Source: Pseudomonadota bacterium (GTDB lineage Bacteria > Pseudomonadota > Alphaproteobacteria > Rhizobiales > Xanthobacteraceae). Taken from it: DNA of 64,000 nt. Where the stretch lies: positions 19,752 through 83,751 of the forward strand of contig JAEWFG010000235.1 in NCBI GenBank assembly GCA_023388935.1, written 5' to 3'. The notes beneath the pieces are model-generated. The model had not been told where the DNA came from. It did no database searches and was given only the letters and a program-made list of their open reading frames with translations. Position 1 is the first letter of the stretch. Each line of letters begins with the position of its first letter. Made by a program: the position numbers and the translations under genes. This document shows, one piece after another, positions 24,876-33,003 of this stretch.

Positions 24876-25355
24876 ATGGCGGTCAAGGTCGAGTTGAGTT
24901 TGCACGAGGTGCTGATGGCTGCGGAGGTGGGTCTCATGCGGCAGATCGCGGCCATCAAGCGCAAGCTTCCCGACAGGAACGGCTTTGAGGGGGCCGGTTG
25001 GAACGTCCACATCGAAGGTGCGTGCGGCGAACTTGCCGTCGCTAAGGCGCTCGGCCTCTATTGGACGGGGTCTGTGAATTCGTTCAAGTGCGGCGGCGAT
25101 GTGGGCGCAATTCAGGTGCGCACGCGATCTCGCGCTAACTACGAGCTGATTATCCGCGATGATGATCGCGACGACGACGTGTTCGTGCTCGTGACGGGCC
25201 AATGTCCCGCATACGAAGTGATCGGGAAAATCATCGGGCGCGATGGCAAGCGAGATGAATGGCGGCGGTGCCATGGCGGCAGGCAGGCGGCATGGTTTGT
25301 GCCTCATGTGGCCCTTTGTGAGATCGGCGATCGGGAGGTGTCCGGTGGAGTTTGA
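24876..25355 (+). CDS. Phage PD-(D/E)XK nuclease-like protein
   Basis: A 159-residue protein starting directly after the previous stop. The motif order, GACGELAVAKALG with a Glu, then GGDVGAIQVRTRSR with Asp and a Q-x-R strand, then strand LIIRDDDRDDDVFVLV, fits a compact restriction-endonuclease-like fold with Gln-x-Arg in place of the usual Glu-x-Lys. Such genes are often called phage nuclease-like hypotheticals. Activity is uncertain. Confidence 0.55.
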   Translation: MAVKVELSLHEVLMAAEVGLMRQIAAIKRKLPDRNGFEGAGWNVHIEGACGELAVAKALGLYWTGSVNSFKCGGDVGAIQVRTRSRANYELIIRDDDRDDDVFVLVTGQCPAYEVIGKIIGRDGKRDEWRRCHGGRQAAWFVPHVALCEIGDREVSGGV

Positions 25356-25968
25356 AATTCCCCATGGGGCGGAGCGGGAGTATTTCATAGTGTTCGGTGT
25401 GGCCGCGATCTATATCGGCACGATCCCGCGCGGCGAGCCTTGCATCGTCGGCGCGAGCCGCGATCTCGACCTCACATTCCGGGCGATGCGGGGCAAATGG
25501 CCGTGGTCCGAGCTGTCGTGCGCCTATTGGGTGAAGGATCGCGACGCGGCGGAAGCGATAGCCGCCGAAGTCAACGGGCTTTTGCCGCACGATCCGGCGG
25601 GGCGGCTCGCGGTGCGGGCCGAGCGTGCCGGCCGGTTGATCGAGGAGGTGGCGGGCGATTGGAATGTGCCACTGACGAACCACGATGCTGCGATGTCGCG
25701 CGTGCGCTTCGCGGTTCGCCGGGTGCAGGAGAAAATCGGCGAAGCAAACGCGAGCGGCGATCTCGCGTGGTTCAACTCTGCATATCGCGCATGGCGGGTC
25801 GAAGCAAAAAAAGTTGGAAAGGGGATGTCCTACGTCGAGGCGCTCGCCCGATTGCGCAAGGCGGTGACGAAGCGGCTGATTACGCAAGATATTCTCGATG
25901 TCGGCACCGACCTGTTGCCGAGCATCTTCCCGCCGATCGAGCGCGAGCGCCGGAGAAATTTGCGTTGA
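25345..25968 (+). CDS. Hypothetical phage protein
   Basis: A 207-residue protein starting with GTG at 25345, with GGGAGG upstream and an 11-base overlap with the preceding gene. The N-terminal ~75 residues (FIVFGVAAIYIGTIPRGEP, IVGASRDLDLTFRAM) look like a small alpha/beta domain; the rest is helical and charged. I do not recognise the family. The 241-residue version starting at 25243 lacks a ribosome site. Confidence 0.7.
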   Translation: MEFEIPHGAEREYFIVFGVAAIYIGTIPRGEPCIVGASRDLDLTFRAMRGKWPWSELSCAYWVKDRDAAEAIAAEVNGLLPHDPAGRLAVRAERAGRLIEEVAGDWNVPLTNHDAAMSRVRFAVRRVQEKIGEANASGDLAWFNSAYRAWRVEAKKVGKGMSYVEALARLRKAVTKRLITQDILDVGTDLLPSIFPPIERERRRNLR

Positions 25969-26060
25969 CGCAGGGCGTTTACGGGGGTCTTCTTCGCGCG
26001 CACCCGCGATGCCACAGCTATGCGCTGTTGGGTCGCGAGTTGGTACTTACGCACAACACC

Positions 26061-26195
26061 ATGACTTTCCAAACCGGCTTCGGCGGCGAGGTCGGTCCTT
26101 TTGTCTGTACTGAGGTTCGCAGTCTGCGGGCGGCAGCACGAACCGACGTGCTTCAAACTGTAGGGGCGACTGTAAGCGTCCGCTGCCCACCATGA
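26061..26195 (+). CDS. Possible 44-residue phage peptide
   Basis: The frame starts with ATG at 26061 (MTFQTGFGGEVGPFVCTEVR) and its stop overlaps the next start by ATGA. The ribosome site is poor. The interval 25969-26060 upstream holds no gene. Low confidence. Confidence 0.3.
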   Translation: MTFQTGFGGEVGPFVCTEVRSLRAAARTDVLQTVGATVSVRCPP

Positions 26196-26818
26196 CCACA
26201 GAGATCAATTTCGACGCTGGCGAGTTTATCGACAAAGCGAAGGCGCTTGGCGCGGCCGAAGATCAATTGCTGTACATCCTCGCGCGCACGCTCAACGATG
26301 CAGCAGAGAAAACGCGCTCCTATCTGATCGAGACCACTTGGCCGTCATCGGTCAAGATGCGGAACGCCTCATTCATCGGGGCGGCGTTGACGACGAGAGA
26401 TGCGCGGGCCACCAAATCGAATTTGGAGGTCGCCATTTACGACAAGCTCGGCCGCGCAAACCTGGCGCTGCACGCCAAGGGCGGCACGCGGACGGCCAAG
26501 GGCAGCAACATCGCGGTCCCGTCGTCGACGAACGTCACGCGCACGGCTCGCGGCGCTGTTAGGACCGATCAGAGACCGCGCAATCTGGCTCGCTCGTTCA
26601 GGAAGGGTCAGTTCATTTTCCAAGTCGCCCGTCAAAAGCGGACGAAGAAAAGTCCGGAAGGGGGGCGCCTGCGGTTGATGTACACGCTGAAAAGCAGGGT
26701 GCCGATCAAGCAGGATGTTCCGTTCCACCGCGACTTCACCGACACCATGCGGCAATCGATTTTGGAGGCGTTGCCCGACAACGTAGCTCGGGCGATGGCG
26801 ACGCGGCGGAGCAAGTAG
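26192..26818 (+). CDS. Phage minor tail protein Z-like / virion morphogenesis protein
   Basis: A 208-residue protein. The pattern ILARTLNDAAEKTRSYLIET, a beta-rich middle with LGRANLALHAKGGTR and NIAVPSS, and a closing VPFHRDFTD segment resembles GpZ-like minor tail or tail-completion proteins. Its place in the early region, far from the tail genes, is unusual and might reflect a rearrangement or a different role. Confidence 0.55.
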   Translation: MTTEINFDAGEFIDKAKALGAAEDQLLYILARTLNDAAEKTRSYLIETTWPSSVKMRNASFIGAALTTRDARATKSNLEVAIYDKLGRANLALHAKGGTRTAKGSNIAVPSSTNVTRTARGAVRTDQRPRNLARSFRKGQFIFQVARQKRTKKSPEGGRLRLMYTLKSRVPIKQDVPFHRDFTDTMRQSILEALPDNVARAMATRRSK

Positions 26819-26820
26819 GG

Positions 26821-27060
26821 ATGAACATCACGATCGATGCGCGGGATCGAGCGATCGACAGGCTCGATCCCAACCACCTCGCGCAATGGCGCGCGCACTA
26901 TCGAAATCTGCTCTCGCTCTACACTGTCAATTCGATCTCGCGCTTCGACGCGGCGCCAGGGCTCCAACGGCTCGGCTATCGCGGACAGGCACTATCGGTC
27001 GAATTGCTGGAATTCGATCGGATGCGCGGACGGGGACGGTTCGCGGAGCTTGATGGATAG
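26821..27060 (+). CDS. Hypothetical phage protein
   Basis: A 79-residue protein with a short basic-aromatic core (QWRAHYRNLLSLYTVNSIS). It begins two bases after the GpZ-like stop. No function recognised. Confidence 0.6.
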   Translation: MNITIDARDRAIDRLDPNHLAQWRAHYRNLLSLYTVNSISRFDAAPGLQRLGYRGQALSVELLEFDRMRGRGRFAELDG

Positions 27061-27065
27061 TCTCA

Positions 27066-27305
27066 ATGTGCATGTCGCTTGCGTTCGTCCAGCAATTGAT
27101 CGTCTGGTTGATCGTCGCCGCCGCAATTGTCGCGATCATCAAACTGGTCGTGCCATGGCTGGACAGCGTTACCGGCTTGCCGATCATCGGGCAGGTCTTG
27201 ATGATCGTGCTATGGGCGATCGTCGCCATCATGGTCGTGTATTTCATCTTCGGCTTGCTCACTTGCCTCGCCGGGGGCGGGCCTCCCTTTCACCCGCTCC
27301 GATAG
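27066..27305 (+). CDS. Small two-helix membrane protein
   Basis: A 79-residue protein with two strong membrane helices (LIVWLIVAAAIVAIIKLVV and VLMIVLWAIVAIMVVYFIF) and a short loop. Proteins of this shape occur in phages as holin-like or spanin-like peptides, but the lysis genes are elsewhere, so it is left unassigned. Confidence 0.65.
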   Translation: MCMSLAFVQQLIVWLIVAAAIVAIIKLVVPWLDSVTGLPIIGQVLMIVLWAIVAIMVVYFIFGLLTCLAGGGPPFHPLR

Positions 27306-27401
27306 GGCACCGAGCCAAGTCGAGGACTTGCCGCCGCATCCGCCCGCGCCGCCGTCAATCTGCAAGGGATGTTGATCGGAAGGCCATCGGGATCGTCGAG
27401 A

Positions 27402-27620
27402 ATGACGTTCGTCGAATTGATGGGCATCATCAAAGATGCGGGCGGCTTGGCCGCGCCGATCTTCGCCGTGCTCTTTTGGCTAGAGCGTGACGAGCGGAAA
27501 GACGCGCAACGGGAATTGCTGGAGATCACGCAAAACTCGGTGGCGGCGATCGGCGAGATCAAGGCGATGCTCAACCAGTTGTCGGACATCTTTGCTGGTA
27601 AGCCGCGCGCGAAACGATGA
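27402..27620 (+). CDS. Small membrane-anchored phage protein
   Basis: A 72-residue protein starting MTFVELMGIIKDAGGLAAP, with one hydrophobic segment (residues ~12-25) followed by a charged helix rich in E/R/K. The ATG at 27402 is preferred to 27369. Coupled by ATGA to the next gene. Confidence 0.6.
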   Translation: MTFVELMGIIKDAGGLAAPIFAVLFWLERDERKDAQRELLEITQNSVAAIGEIKAMLNQLSDIFAGKPRAKR

Positions 27621-27850
27621 CGATCCTAACGCGGCTGTTCGAAAAGATCACCGGGCGGCGGCATCGCCACGATAATGCCCGCGCGGTGTCCGATGCGGTC
27701 GGTGATCTGCGATCCGATGTCGAGGAATTGCGCTCGTCGCTGCGGCCCTATGTTGATGCCGACGATCCGTTGGTCGCGCTCATGACCGATGTTTTCAATC
27801 AACGGCAGATGCGAAACGGCGGCAATGACAACGGTGCACGGCGCGGGTGA
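27617..27850 (+). CDS. Hypothetical phage protein
   Basis: A 77-residue soluble, charged protein (TRLFEKITGRRHRHDNARAV, then DLRSDVEELRSSLRPYVDAD). Coupled by ATGA to the membrane protein upstream, which suggests the two act together. No function recognised. Confidence 0.6.
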   Translation: MTILTRLFEKITGRRHRHDNARAVSDAVGDLRSDVEELRSSLRPYVDADDPLVALMTDVFNQRQMRNGGNDNGARRG

Positions 27851-28265
27851 CGTGAATTTCTATCTGGAAAGCGTCAACGCGACGATCACCATCTTGCTGG
27901 CGGCGGCGCTCGCATTCCTCTCGGTCTACATCGTCGAGCAGAAGCGGCAGCGCGGCCTCACTTGGCTGGCGTGCTGGCTTGGCCCTCCGCCAGGTATGGC
28001 GCTGGCTATGCCGATGTGGACGATCAAGCTCGGGCTTGTGATGACGCGCGGCGCGATATGGACGTTGCGCGAATTCAGCGACTTGGACGGTCCGATCGGT
28101 TGGGAACTGTATCCGCTCCTGATTGGAACGGCGATATCGGCGGTCGGCGCGCTCTGGTTGGTCGGCGTGCTGGGGCGTGCCCGCTATGGGGACTGGCCTT
28201 GGGTTGCCGCTGGCTGCGCTGCGCTCGCGTATGTCGCGTTGCGCGCGATCAAGCTTGTATCGTGA
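27825..28265 (+). CDS. Phage membrane protein with about four helices
   Basis: A 146-residue protein with hydrophobic segments near residues 20-40, 50-70, 95-118 and 122-140. It is the largest of a run of small membrane genes (27066-28265). A GTG at 27852 is an alternative start. Function unknown; exclusion of other phages is one possibility. Confidence 0.6.
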   Translation: MTTVHGAGDVNFYLESVNATITILLAAALAFLSVYIVEQKRQRGLTWLACWLGPPPGMALAMPMWTIKLGLVMTRGAIWTLREFSDLDGPIGWELYPLLIGTAISAVGALWLVGVLGRARYGDWPWVAAGCAALAYVALRAIKLVS

Positions 28266-28272
28266 TAGCGCG

Positions 28273-28437
28273 ATGATCATCATCGACGCTCCGCACTTCC
28301 ATGCTGCCGTGGTAATCGGGCGGTTCCAACGTGTCGAAAGAACCGCGCCCATCCTCCGCTACATGATCGGATGGGATCGGCAGCGCGTGCTCGCCTATGC
28401 AGAGCGCAAGGGCTGGAAGGCCACCATCGTCGATTAG
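28273..28437 (+). CDS. Hypothetical 54-residue phage protein
   Basis: Starts with ATG at 28273, seven bases after the membrane protein. Product MIIIDAPHFHAAVVIGRFQR ... IGWDRQRVLAYAERKGWKA looks like a small folded domain and resembles short phage ORFs seen near modification genes. The following 200 bases (28438-28639) show no gene. Confidence 0.5.
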   Translation: MIIIDAPHFHAAVVIGRFQRVERTAPILRYMIGWDRQRVLAYAERKGWKATIVD

Positions 28438-28639
28438 GGGCCAAGCGTCTCTTTTCGTGGGTCCTACCGATAAGGCGAAACCGCGCGGGGACGCGCGACC
28501 GCCCGCCTTTTGCGTATTTGCTGAAACCGTTTTGCGGCTTTGGTTCGCTCAAAGCGGCACAAGAATGGGCCACGACGCGGGTTTTTGGCCCAAATATCGG
28601 CCATTCTGGCCCGGGAATTCGGGAATTTAGCCGCCAAAC

Positions 28640-29275
28640 ATGGATGCAATAGCGCCAAACCACGCAATCGAGATGTGGTCGATCGACCGGCTGCGGCCCT
28701 ATGAGCGGAATTCGCGACGGCACTCGGCCGAGCAAATCGGGCAAATCGCCGCCTCGATCCGCGAATGGGGTTGGACGATGCCAATCCTGGCGGCGGATGA
28801 CGGCATGGTTCTAGCCGGTCACGGCCGACTGGCGGCGGGAAAACTGATCGGCCTCGCCGAGGTGCCCGTCATCGTCGCGCGCGGGTGGAGCGAAGCCCAG
28901 AAGCGCGCATACGTCATCGCCGACAATCGGCTCACCGATGCAAGCGATTGGGATGACGACATGCTGCGGCTCGAATTGAACGACCTTTTCGAAGGCGGCT
29001 TTGACCTATCGGTGACCGGCATCACCAAGGACGAGCTTACGAAGCTATCGGTCGGCGTCGGCGAGCTGGAAGCGATGCCAGAATTGCCGGATGGCGATCG
29101 GTCGCCATTCCGCGACATGACGTTCATTCTCTATGGCGAGCAGTGGGACATCGTCGAGCGCGCCATCGCTAGGGCAACTAAACCGCGCGACCCGGACAAT
29201 CCCAATCGATCGCCGCAAGGCAATGCGCTCGCCGCGATCTGCACCGACTATCTAGGCCGCGTAAATCGAGAGTGA
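28640..29275 (+). CDS. ParB/sulfiredoxin-fold phage protein
   Basis: A 211-residue protein. WSIDRLRPYERNSRRHS, IGQIAASIREWGWTMPIL, MVLAGHGRLAAGKLIG and QKRAYVIADNRL are the ParB/Srx-fold motifs that in many phages precede a DNA methyltransferase domain; here the methyltransferase part is absent and the C-terminus is about 100 residues of other sequence. The fold is now linked to NTP-dependent enzymes and DNA recognition. The next plus-strand gene is mom-like, so it may belong to the modification pathway. Confidence 0.75.
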   Translation: MDAIAPNHAIEMWSIDRLRPYERNSRRHSAEQIGQIAASIREWGWTMPILAADDGMVLAGHGRLAAGKLIGLAEVPVIVARGWSEAQKRAYVIADNRLTDASDWDDDMLRLELNDLFEGGFDLSVTGITKDELTKLSVGVGELEAMPELPDGDRSPFRDMTFILYGEQWDIVERAIARATKPRDPDNPNRSPQGNALAAICTDYLGRVNRE

Positions 29276-29285
29276 CCGGTACGCC

Positions 29286-29549
29286 TTATTCAATGTCGAG
29301 TGATTTTGATTTAGGCTTTTCGGCATCGTTTTTTGGTTTGAAGTCCTCCCGGTGCTTATGGCGAGCTTCTGCCAACCACGGCTCGACTTCAAGTTCTATG
29401 AGGCGTGCGAGGTCATGTTGTCGGGCACCGGTCCGGTACATGATCCAATGAAGAAACAGCAGAATGATCGATACCGAAATGGCAGCGAGCGCGGGAAGCA
29501 GCCGTCCATCCGCAAGGAAGTCGAGGACTTTTAGGAGAAAGTCTCTCAT
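29286..29549 (-). CDS. Small membrane protein of cargo cassette 1
   Basis: An 87-residue protein with one strong membrane helix (LLPALAAISVSIILLFLHWI) and a long charged C-terminal tail. It is read against the surrounding phage genes and its ATG overlaps the stop of the upstream cassette gene (29546-29998). Base composition is more AT-rich than the neighbours. Function unknown; probably acts with the two other cassette genes. Confidence 0.6.
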   Translation of the reverse strand: MRDFLLKVLDFLADGRLLPALAAISVSIILLFLHWIMYRTGARQHDLARLIELEVEPWLAEARHKHREDFKPKNDAEKPKSKSLDIE

Positions 29550-29998
29550 TTTAACTTCTCTTCGATTACCTTGTTGATCTCACCTAACCGGTCGGCGATT
29601 TGGGTGTAAATTCGCTCCTCTTCGGAGGAGGAGATTGCGTTTAAATAGCCATGAGTTGCCACCGTTGCACCCAGGAACAGAGGAAATATGAAGAAGCCCG
29701 ATACTGCCGTTGCGATAAGCCCAATGCTAGCTACCATCGCGGCACCGCCCGCTCCGACCGCGTAGAAATACCCAGTGGTCTGCGTTTTTCTCCGGTGGCT
29801 CATGTCATCTGCTTCCCGTCTGAGTCCGCCGAGCGCGTTCATTACATCCGCGCGATCGTTCATTTTCCTAAGGTCGTCGATCATCTCTGGGATGAATGAG
29901 ACATCGTCGAGCTTCATTCGAATTAACTTTAGCGCTCCGATATCCGGTCTATTGCCCAGATCCTTTCTAAGGCCGTTCAAGACCGTCTTGGAATCCAC
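29546..29998 (-). CDS. Two-helix membrane protein of cargo cassette 1
   Basis: A 150-residue protein. Residues ~1-75 are charged and helical, then two hydrophobic segments (AVGAGGAAMVASIGLIATAV and FFIFPLFLGATVATHGYL), then a charged helix. The layout suits a membrane sensor, pore or immunity protein. It lies 142 bases downstream of the hydrolase gene and is coupled to the 87-residue membrane gene. Confidence 0.6.
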   Translation of the reverse strand: MDSKTVLNGLRKDLGNRPDIGALKLIRMKLDDVSFIPEMIDDLRKMNDRADVMNALGGLRREADDMSHRRKTQTTGYFYAVGAGGAAMVASIGLIATAVSGFFIFPLFLGATVATHGYLNAISSSEEERIYTQIADRLGEINKVIEEKLK

Positions 29999-30140
29999 GG
30001 CTACACCCCTGTCAGTTCATGCTAAAAAGCTCTTCCCTGATCATGCTCGGGCGTCTGAATTGTAAATCTCCGGCGATCACGTGGCCGCTGTGGGCCCGCT
30101 ACGAACAGAGGTTGACTTTCCGACCTGGCTTGACATCCGT

Positions 30141-31310
30141 TCAGCTCTTGAGAATGCTCTCGAACTCGTTTGTCAGAAATTCTGGCGCTTCGTCTAGCTT
30201 ACAACCCTTCGGTATAAACCCTCGCGGCAGATCATACACGAAGTGATCTTTTTTCTTCTTGTACCGAACAGCCTTGTTCCGAAGGTAGTTTCCGAGGGGA
30301 TGAATTGTCTGGTTGATCTGGGGATTGAGACACCGCGCAGTCGGCCATGGGTTAACAACGTACCATTGTTTGTTAGCGTACTCGTCGTGGATCCGAGCAA
30401 GGTCAGAGCCAATCATCCGATTGTGCTTCCGAACCTCTGGCATATCAAACTTTAGTTTTGTTTTTGCTTTCACCCTGTCAATCATGGTTATCAGCGATAC
30501 GTCCCCAAGGATCCTGTGTTCATAGGCGCCGCCGACATCCGAGTGCACCCCCGGCATCCATATCTGCTCCATAAAGCTTCCTTCTTGGCCAAGAGGTGCA
30601 GGTTCTAGCCCCGTCCACATGATTGGCTTGAAGAAGGGTCTTGTTTCGTCAATCGCTAGTAGCTGCAGGCCGTTTTTGACATGGGCAGGCAGTGGGCGCT
30701 CATCGAGTCGAATCCGCTGAGCGTCCGCTACTATACCTCGACCGCCAGAAACGGTCTCGAATACGCCCAGGAATTCAATTTTCGGATCGGTGTCACAAAG
30801 AAATTGCTTGTAGTCTCCTATGCGATCTTCTTTGGTCCGGGGACTGCCATCACCCGTGAGACCGGATACCAGTACTTCGGCACCACCGATATAATCAGCC
30901 CAAACGTGGGCGAACATATTGATGTGCTTATCTTCGAGAATTCCTTTGGCGATAAGCCCAGCAAGTGCCCGGGCTACAACCGCGCCTCTGGAAAAGCCAA
31001 AGATGTAGATCATATCCTTAGGTTGATAGTTGGAGCAGAGGTTTACATAGAGATCTGCAATCAGAATGTCGATCCCGTTTGAAAATCCTCCGTCGATGAA
31101 CCGTCTTATTCCGGCAATCGCGCCCACACCTCTGCTATAGTGAACTATTTGAGCGTAGCCATCAGTCCCATCGACGTCCAGCAATGTGTTCATCCGATAG
31201 ACGTTCGAGTAAACGTCAAGGGTGCTTTGGCTGCCGGCCCATAGCCAGGTGCCGTCAATGAAATAGATTAAATGTCGGGGGCCGCCGTTCCGGGGTGTGG
31301 GTTTTATCAT
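30141..31310 (-). CDS. DUF2235 / Tle1-like alpha/beta hydrolase (cargo cassette 1)
   Basis: A 389-residue protein with GGGAGG six bases before the ATG at 31310. The DUF2235 pattern is clear: LIYFIDGTWLWAG near the N-terminus, SRGVGAI, then IYIFGFSRGAVVARALAG, whose G-F-S-R-G holds the nucleophile Ser, FLGVFETVSGGRG, and GVHSDVGGAY with the Asp/His region. The family includes type VI secretion phospholipase effectors (Tle1). Here it is in a prophage with two small membrane proteins and no secretion genes, so a membrane-directed defence or abortive-infection effector is a reasonable hypothesis. Confidence 0.8.
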   Translation of the reverse strand: MIKPTPRNGGPRHLIYFIDGTWLWAGSQSTLDVYSNVYRMNTLLDVDGTDGYAQIVHYSRGVGAIAGIRRFIDGGFSNGIDILIADLYVNLCSNYQPKDMIYIFGFSRGAVVARALAGLIAKGILEDKHINMFAHVWADYIGGAEVLVSGLTGDGSPRTKEDRIGDYKQFLCDTDPKIEFLGVFETVSGGRGIVADAQRIRLDERPLPAHVKNGLQLLAIDETRPFFKPIMWTGLEPAPLGQEGSFMEQIWMPGVHSDVGGAYEHRILGDVSLITMIDRVKAKTKLKFDMPEVRKHNRMIGSDLARIHDEYANKQWYVVNPWPTARCLNPQINQTIHPLGNYLRNKAVRYKKKKDHFVYDLPRGFIPKGCKLDEAPEFLTNEFESILKS

Positions 31311-31549
31311 TTTCAACCTCCCAACGGATTGGAAGAGAGCCGCAGCTTACCGCAGCGGATGGGGCCGTTCTACCGGAAGGTGCGCTGCTTTTCAGTGGCG
31401 AGGGGCTAGGCGCGCCGTCGTAAAACTGAATCTCGGCGCGGTATGGAAACACCACGGTGCGAAATGGGGTCATTCTTAACCGGGCTCGAGCCAGCAGAAA
31501 GTCCGGCTCTATGCGCCTTAACGGACTCTGTGCGGAGCCATTGAGCGCC

Positions 31550-32356
31550 ATGGGACGAGCTAAGGAAATCCGCGTTGCGCCGATCGCGAAGAGGGACGCC
31601 GACGCTCTGATCAGGCGGCTGCATTACAGCCACAAGACGGTCAACAATGCGTTCCTTGCGCTCGGCGTCTTTTGGCAAGGGCGGCTGGAAGGCGCGATGA
31701 CATTCGGCCCGTCGATGGACAAGAGCAACATTGTCGGGCTGGTGCGCGACACCGGATGGAACGGCTTTCTCGAATTGAACCGGCTTGCGTTCTCGGAAGC
31801 ATTGCCGCGCAATAGCGAAAGCCGTGCGTTGCGGGTCGCTATGCGGATGATCCGGAAGTGCTATCCGCACATCGACTGGATCATCTCGTTTGCCGACGGG
31901 TGCCAGTGCGGCGACGGCACGATCTATCGCGCGTCGGGCTTCGTGCTGACCGGCATCAAGTTGAACAAAAGCCTTTTGCGACTGCCCGACGGGTCGGTCA
32001 CGCACAAGATGACGCAAGTGACGGGAAAGAACCGCGCGGCCCATTTCGCCAAGACAGGCGGATCATGGTCGGGCCAGGGCATGCCGCTCGACGGCTACCA
32101 GATGCGCTATATCTATTTTCTCGACCCGGCGGCGCGCGAACGGCTCGTGCCGAAGGAGATCGAATATTCCGAGATCGAGCGGCGCGGCGCCGGGATGTAT
32201 CGCGGAATTGCGCGTGGTAAGCAGGCGATGGCCGAGGCCCCTCGGCACAGCGGCGCGGCAGCGGCGACCACCACGCTCCATGAAAAAAGCCCCCCGGATA
32301 GCACAGGGCATAGCCCAATTCAGGTTCGCAAGCCGACGAGCAGCACACTGTCCTAA
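31550..32356 (+). CDS. mom: Mom-like adenine modification protein
   Basis: A 268-residue protein resembling phage Mu Mom, which converts adenine in DNA to N6-methylcarbamoyl adenine. The N-acetyltransferase-like fold shows LIRRLHYSHKTVNNAFLALG, GAMTFGPSMDKSNI, WNGFLELNRLAFSEALPRNS, DWIISFADGCQCGDGTIYRA and SGFVLTGIK. Upstream in-frame ATG at 31511 adds 13 residues and cannot be excluded. The C-terminal ~60 residues are Ala/Ser/Thr-rich. Product would protect phage DNA from restriction; no Com homologue is seen. Confidence 0.8.
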   Translation: MGRAKEIRVAPIAKRDADALIRRLHYSHKTVNNAFLALGVFWQGRLEGAMTFGPSMDKSNIVGLVRDTGWNGFLELNRLAFSEALPRNSESRALRVAMRMIRKCYPHIDWIISFADGCQCGDGTIYRASGFVLTGIKLNKSLLRLPDGSVTHKMTQVTGKNRAAHFAKTGGSWSGQGMPLDGYQMRYIYFLDPAARERLVPKEIEYSEIERRGAGMYRGIARGKQAMAEAPRHSGAAAATTTLHEKSPPDSTGHSPIQVRKPTSSTLS

Positions 32357-32445
32357 TTCGCGATGCCGAATTCCTTGGCCTCGTCCGCCGACATCAAGCG
32401 CCCTTTTTTGCTTTTGAGGACAGCGCCCTTTCCCGCCGAAATCAA
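32353..32445 (-). pseudogene. Orphan 3' end of a small gene next to cargo cassette 2
   Basis: On the minus strand, after the stop of the 32464-33003 gene, the same frame continues for about 35 codons with protein-like sequence (LRFELISAGKGAVLKSKKG, LMSADEAKEFGIAN) to a TAG. Only a TTG at 32445 could start it and there is no ribosome site. It looks like a native small gene whose 5' end was lost when the cassette inserted. Could also be a short expressed ORF. Confidence 0.35.
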
Positions 32446-32463
32446 TTCGAAGCGAAGTGTTCC

Positions 32464-33003
32464 TTAGTCGGCTCGCCGATTCAGGACGGCAATAAGCCGT
32501 GCATTCCAGGAAATCAATTCCCACTCGCGCATGGCTCGGAACACTTGAAAGGCCAAGTCGCGCCGGTCGTTTCTAAGGTCAATAGTTTTAACCTGTGACA
32601 CGAGGCTTCTGATCCTATGGATCATCTCCTCATATAGCTCACGAATATTGAACCGATCCCGACGAAATGGATCGTAACGTCCATCGTAGTAGGATCTATC
32701 GTAAGAGGGAGAGGGAGGTGCAACCAGATCAATCTCGGCAGCAGTTAAGTGGTCAACTACAAATGAACCGATAGAATCGAGACCCTTGGAATATGTATCC
32801 GCCGCTTCTTCCAATGCTTTCACACATCTATTCTTGATATCTTCCTCTTCTCGAAGTGTTGTGACGCGATTAGCTTCCCACCCCTCAATCTCAGAGAATA
32901 GCCGCCAGAGTTCCGCGCCACCTGACAAAGCGCGCGTGCCAGCCTGTTGGAGCTGGGATTCGGCACTAGGCCACTTGATCCCGGCATTGGCGAAGAAGGT
33001 CAT
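32464..33003 (-). CDS. Unknown soluble protein of cargo cassette 2
   Basis: A 179-residue, mostly helical charged protein with no recognised family; a Tyr/Asp/Arg-rich segment (SYDRSYYDGRYDPFRRDRF) lies in the middle. GGGGGAG precedes the ATG, which overlaps the stop of the membrane gene upstream (TAATG). AT-richer than the phage genes and read in the opposite direction, so probably an acquired cargo gene. Confidence 0.6.
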   Translation of the reverse strand: MTFFANAGIKWPSAESQLQQAGTRALSGGAELWRLFSEIEGWEANRVTTLREEEDIKNRCVKALEEAADTYSKGLDSIGSFVVDHLTAAEIDLVAPPSPSYDRSYYDGRYDPFRRDRFNIRELYEEMIHRIRSLVSQVKTIDLRNDRRDLAFQVFRAMREWELISWNARLIAVLNRRAD

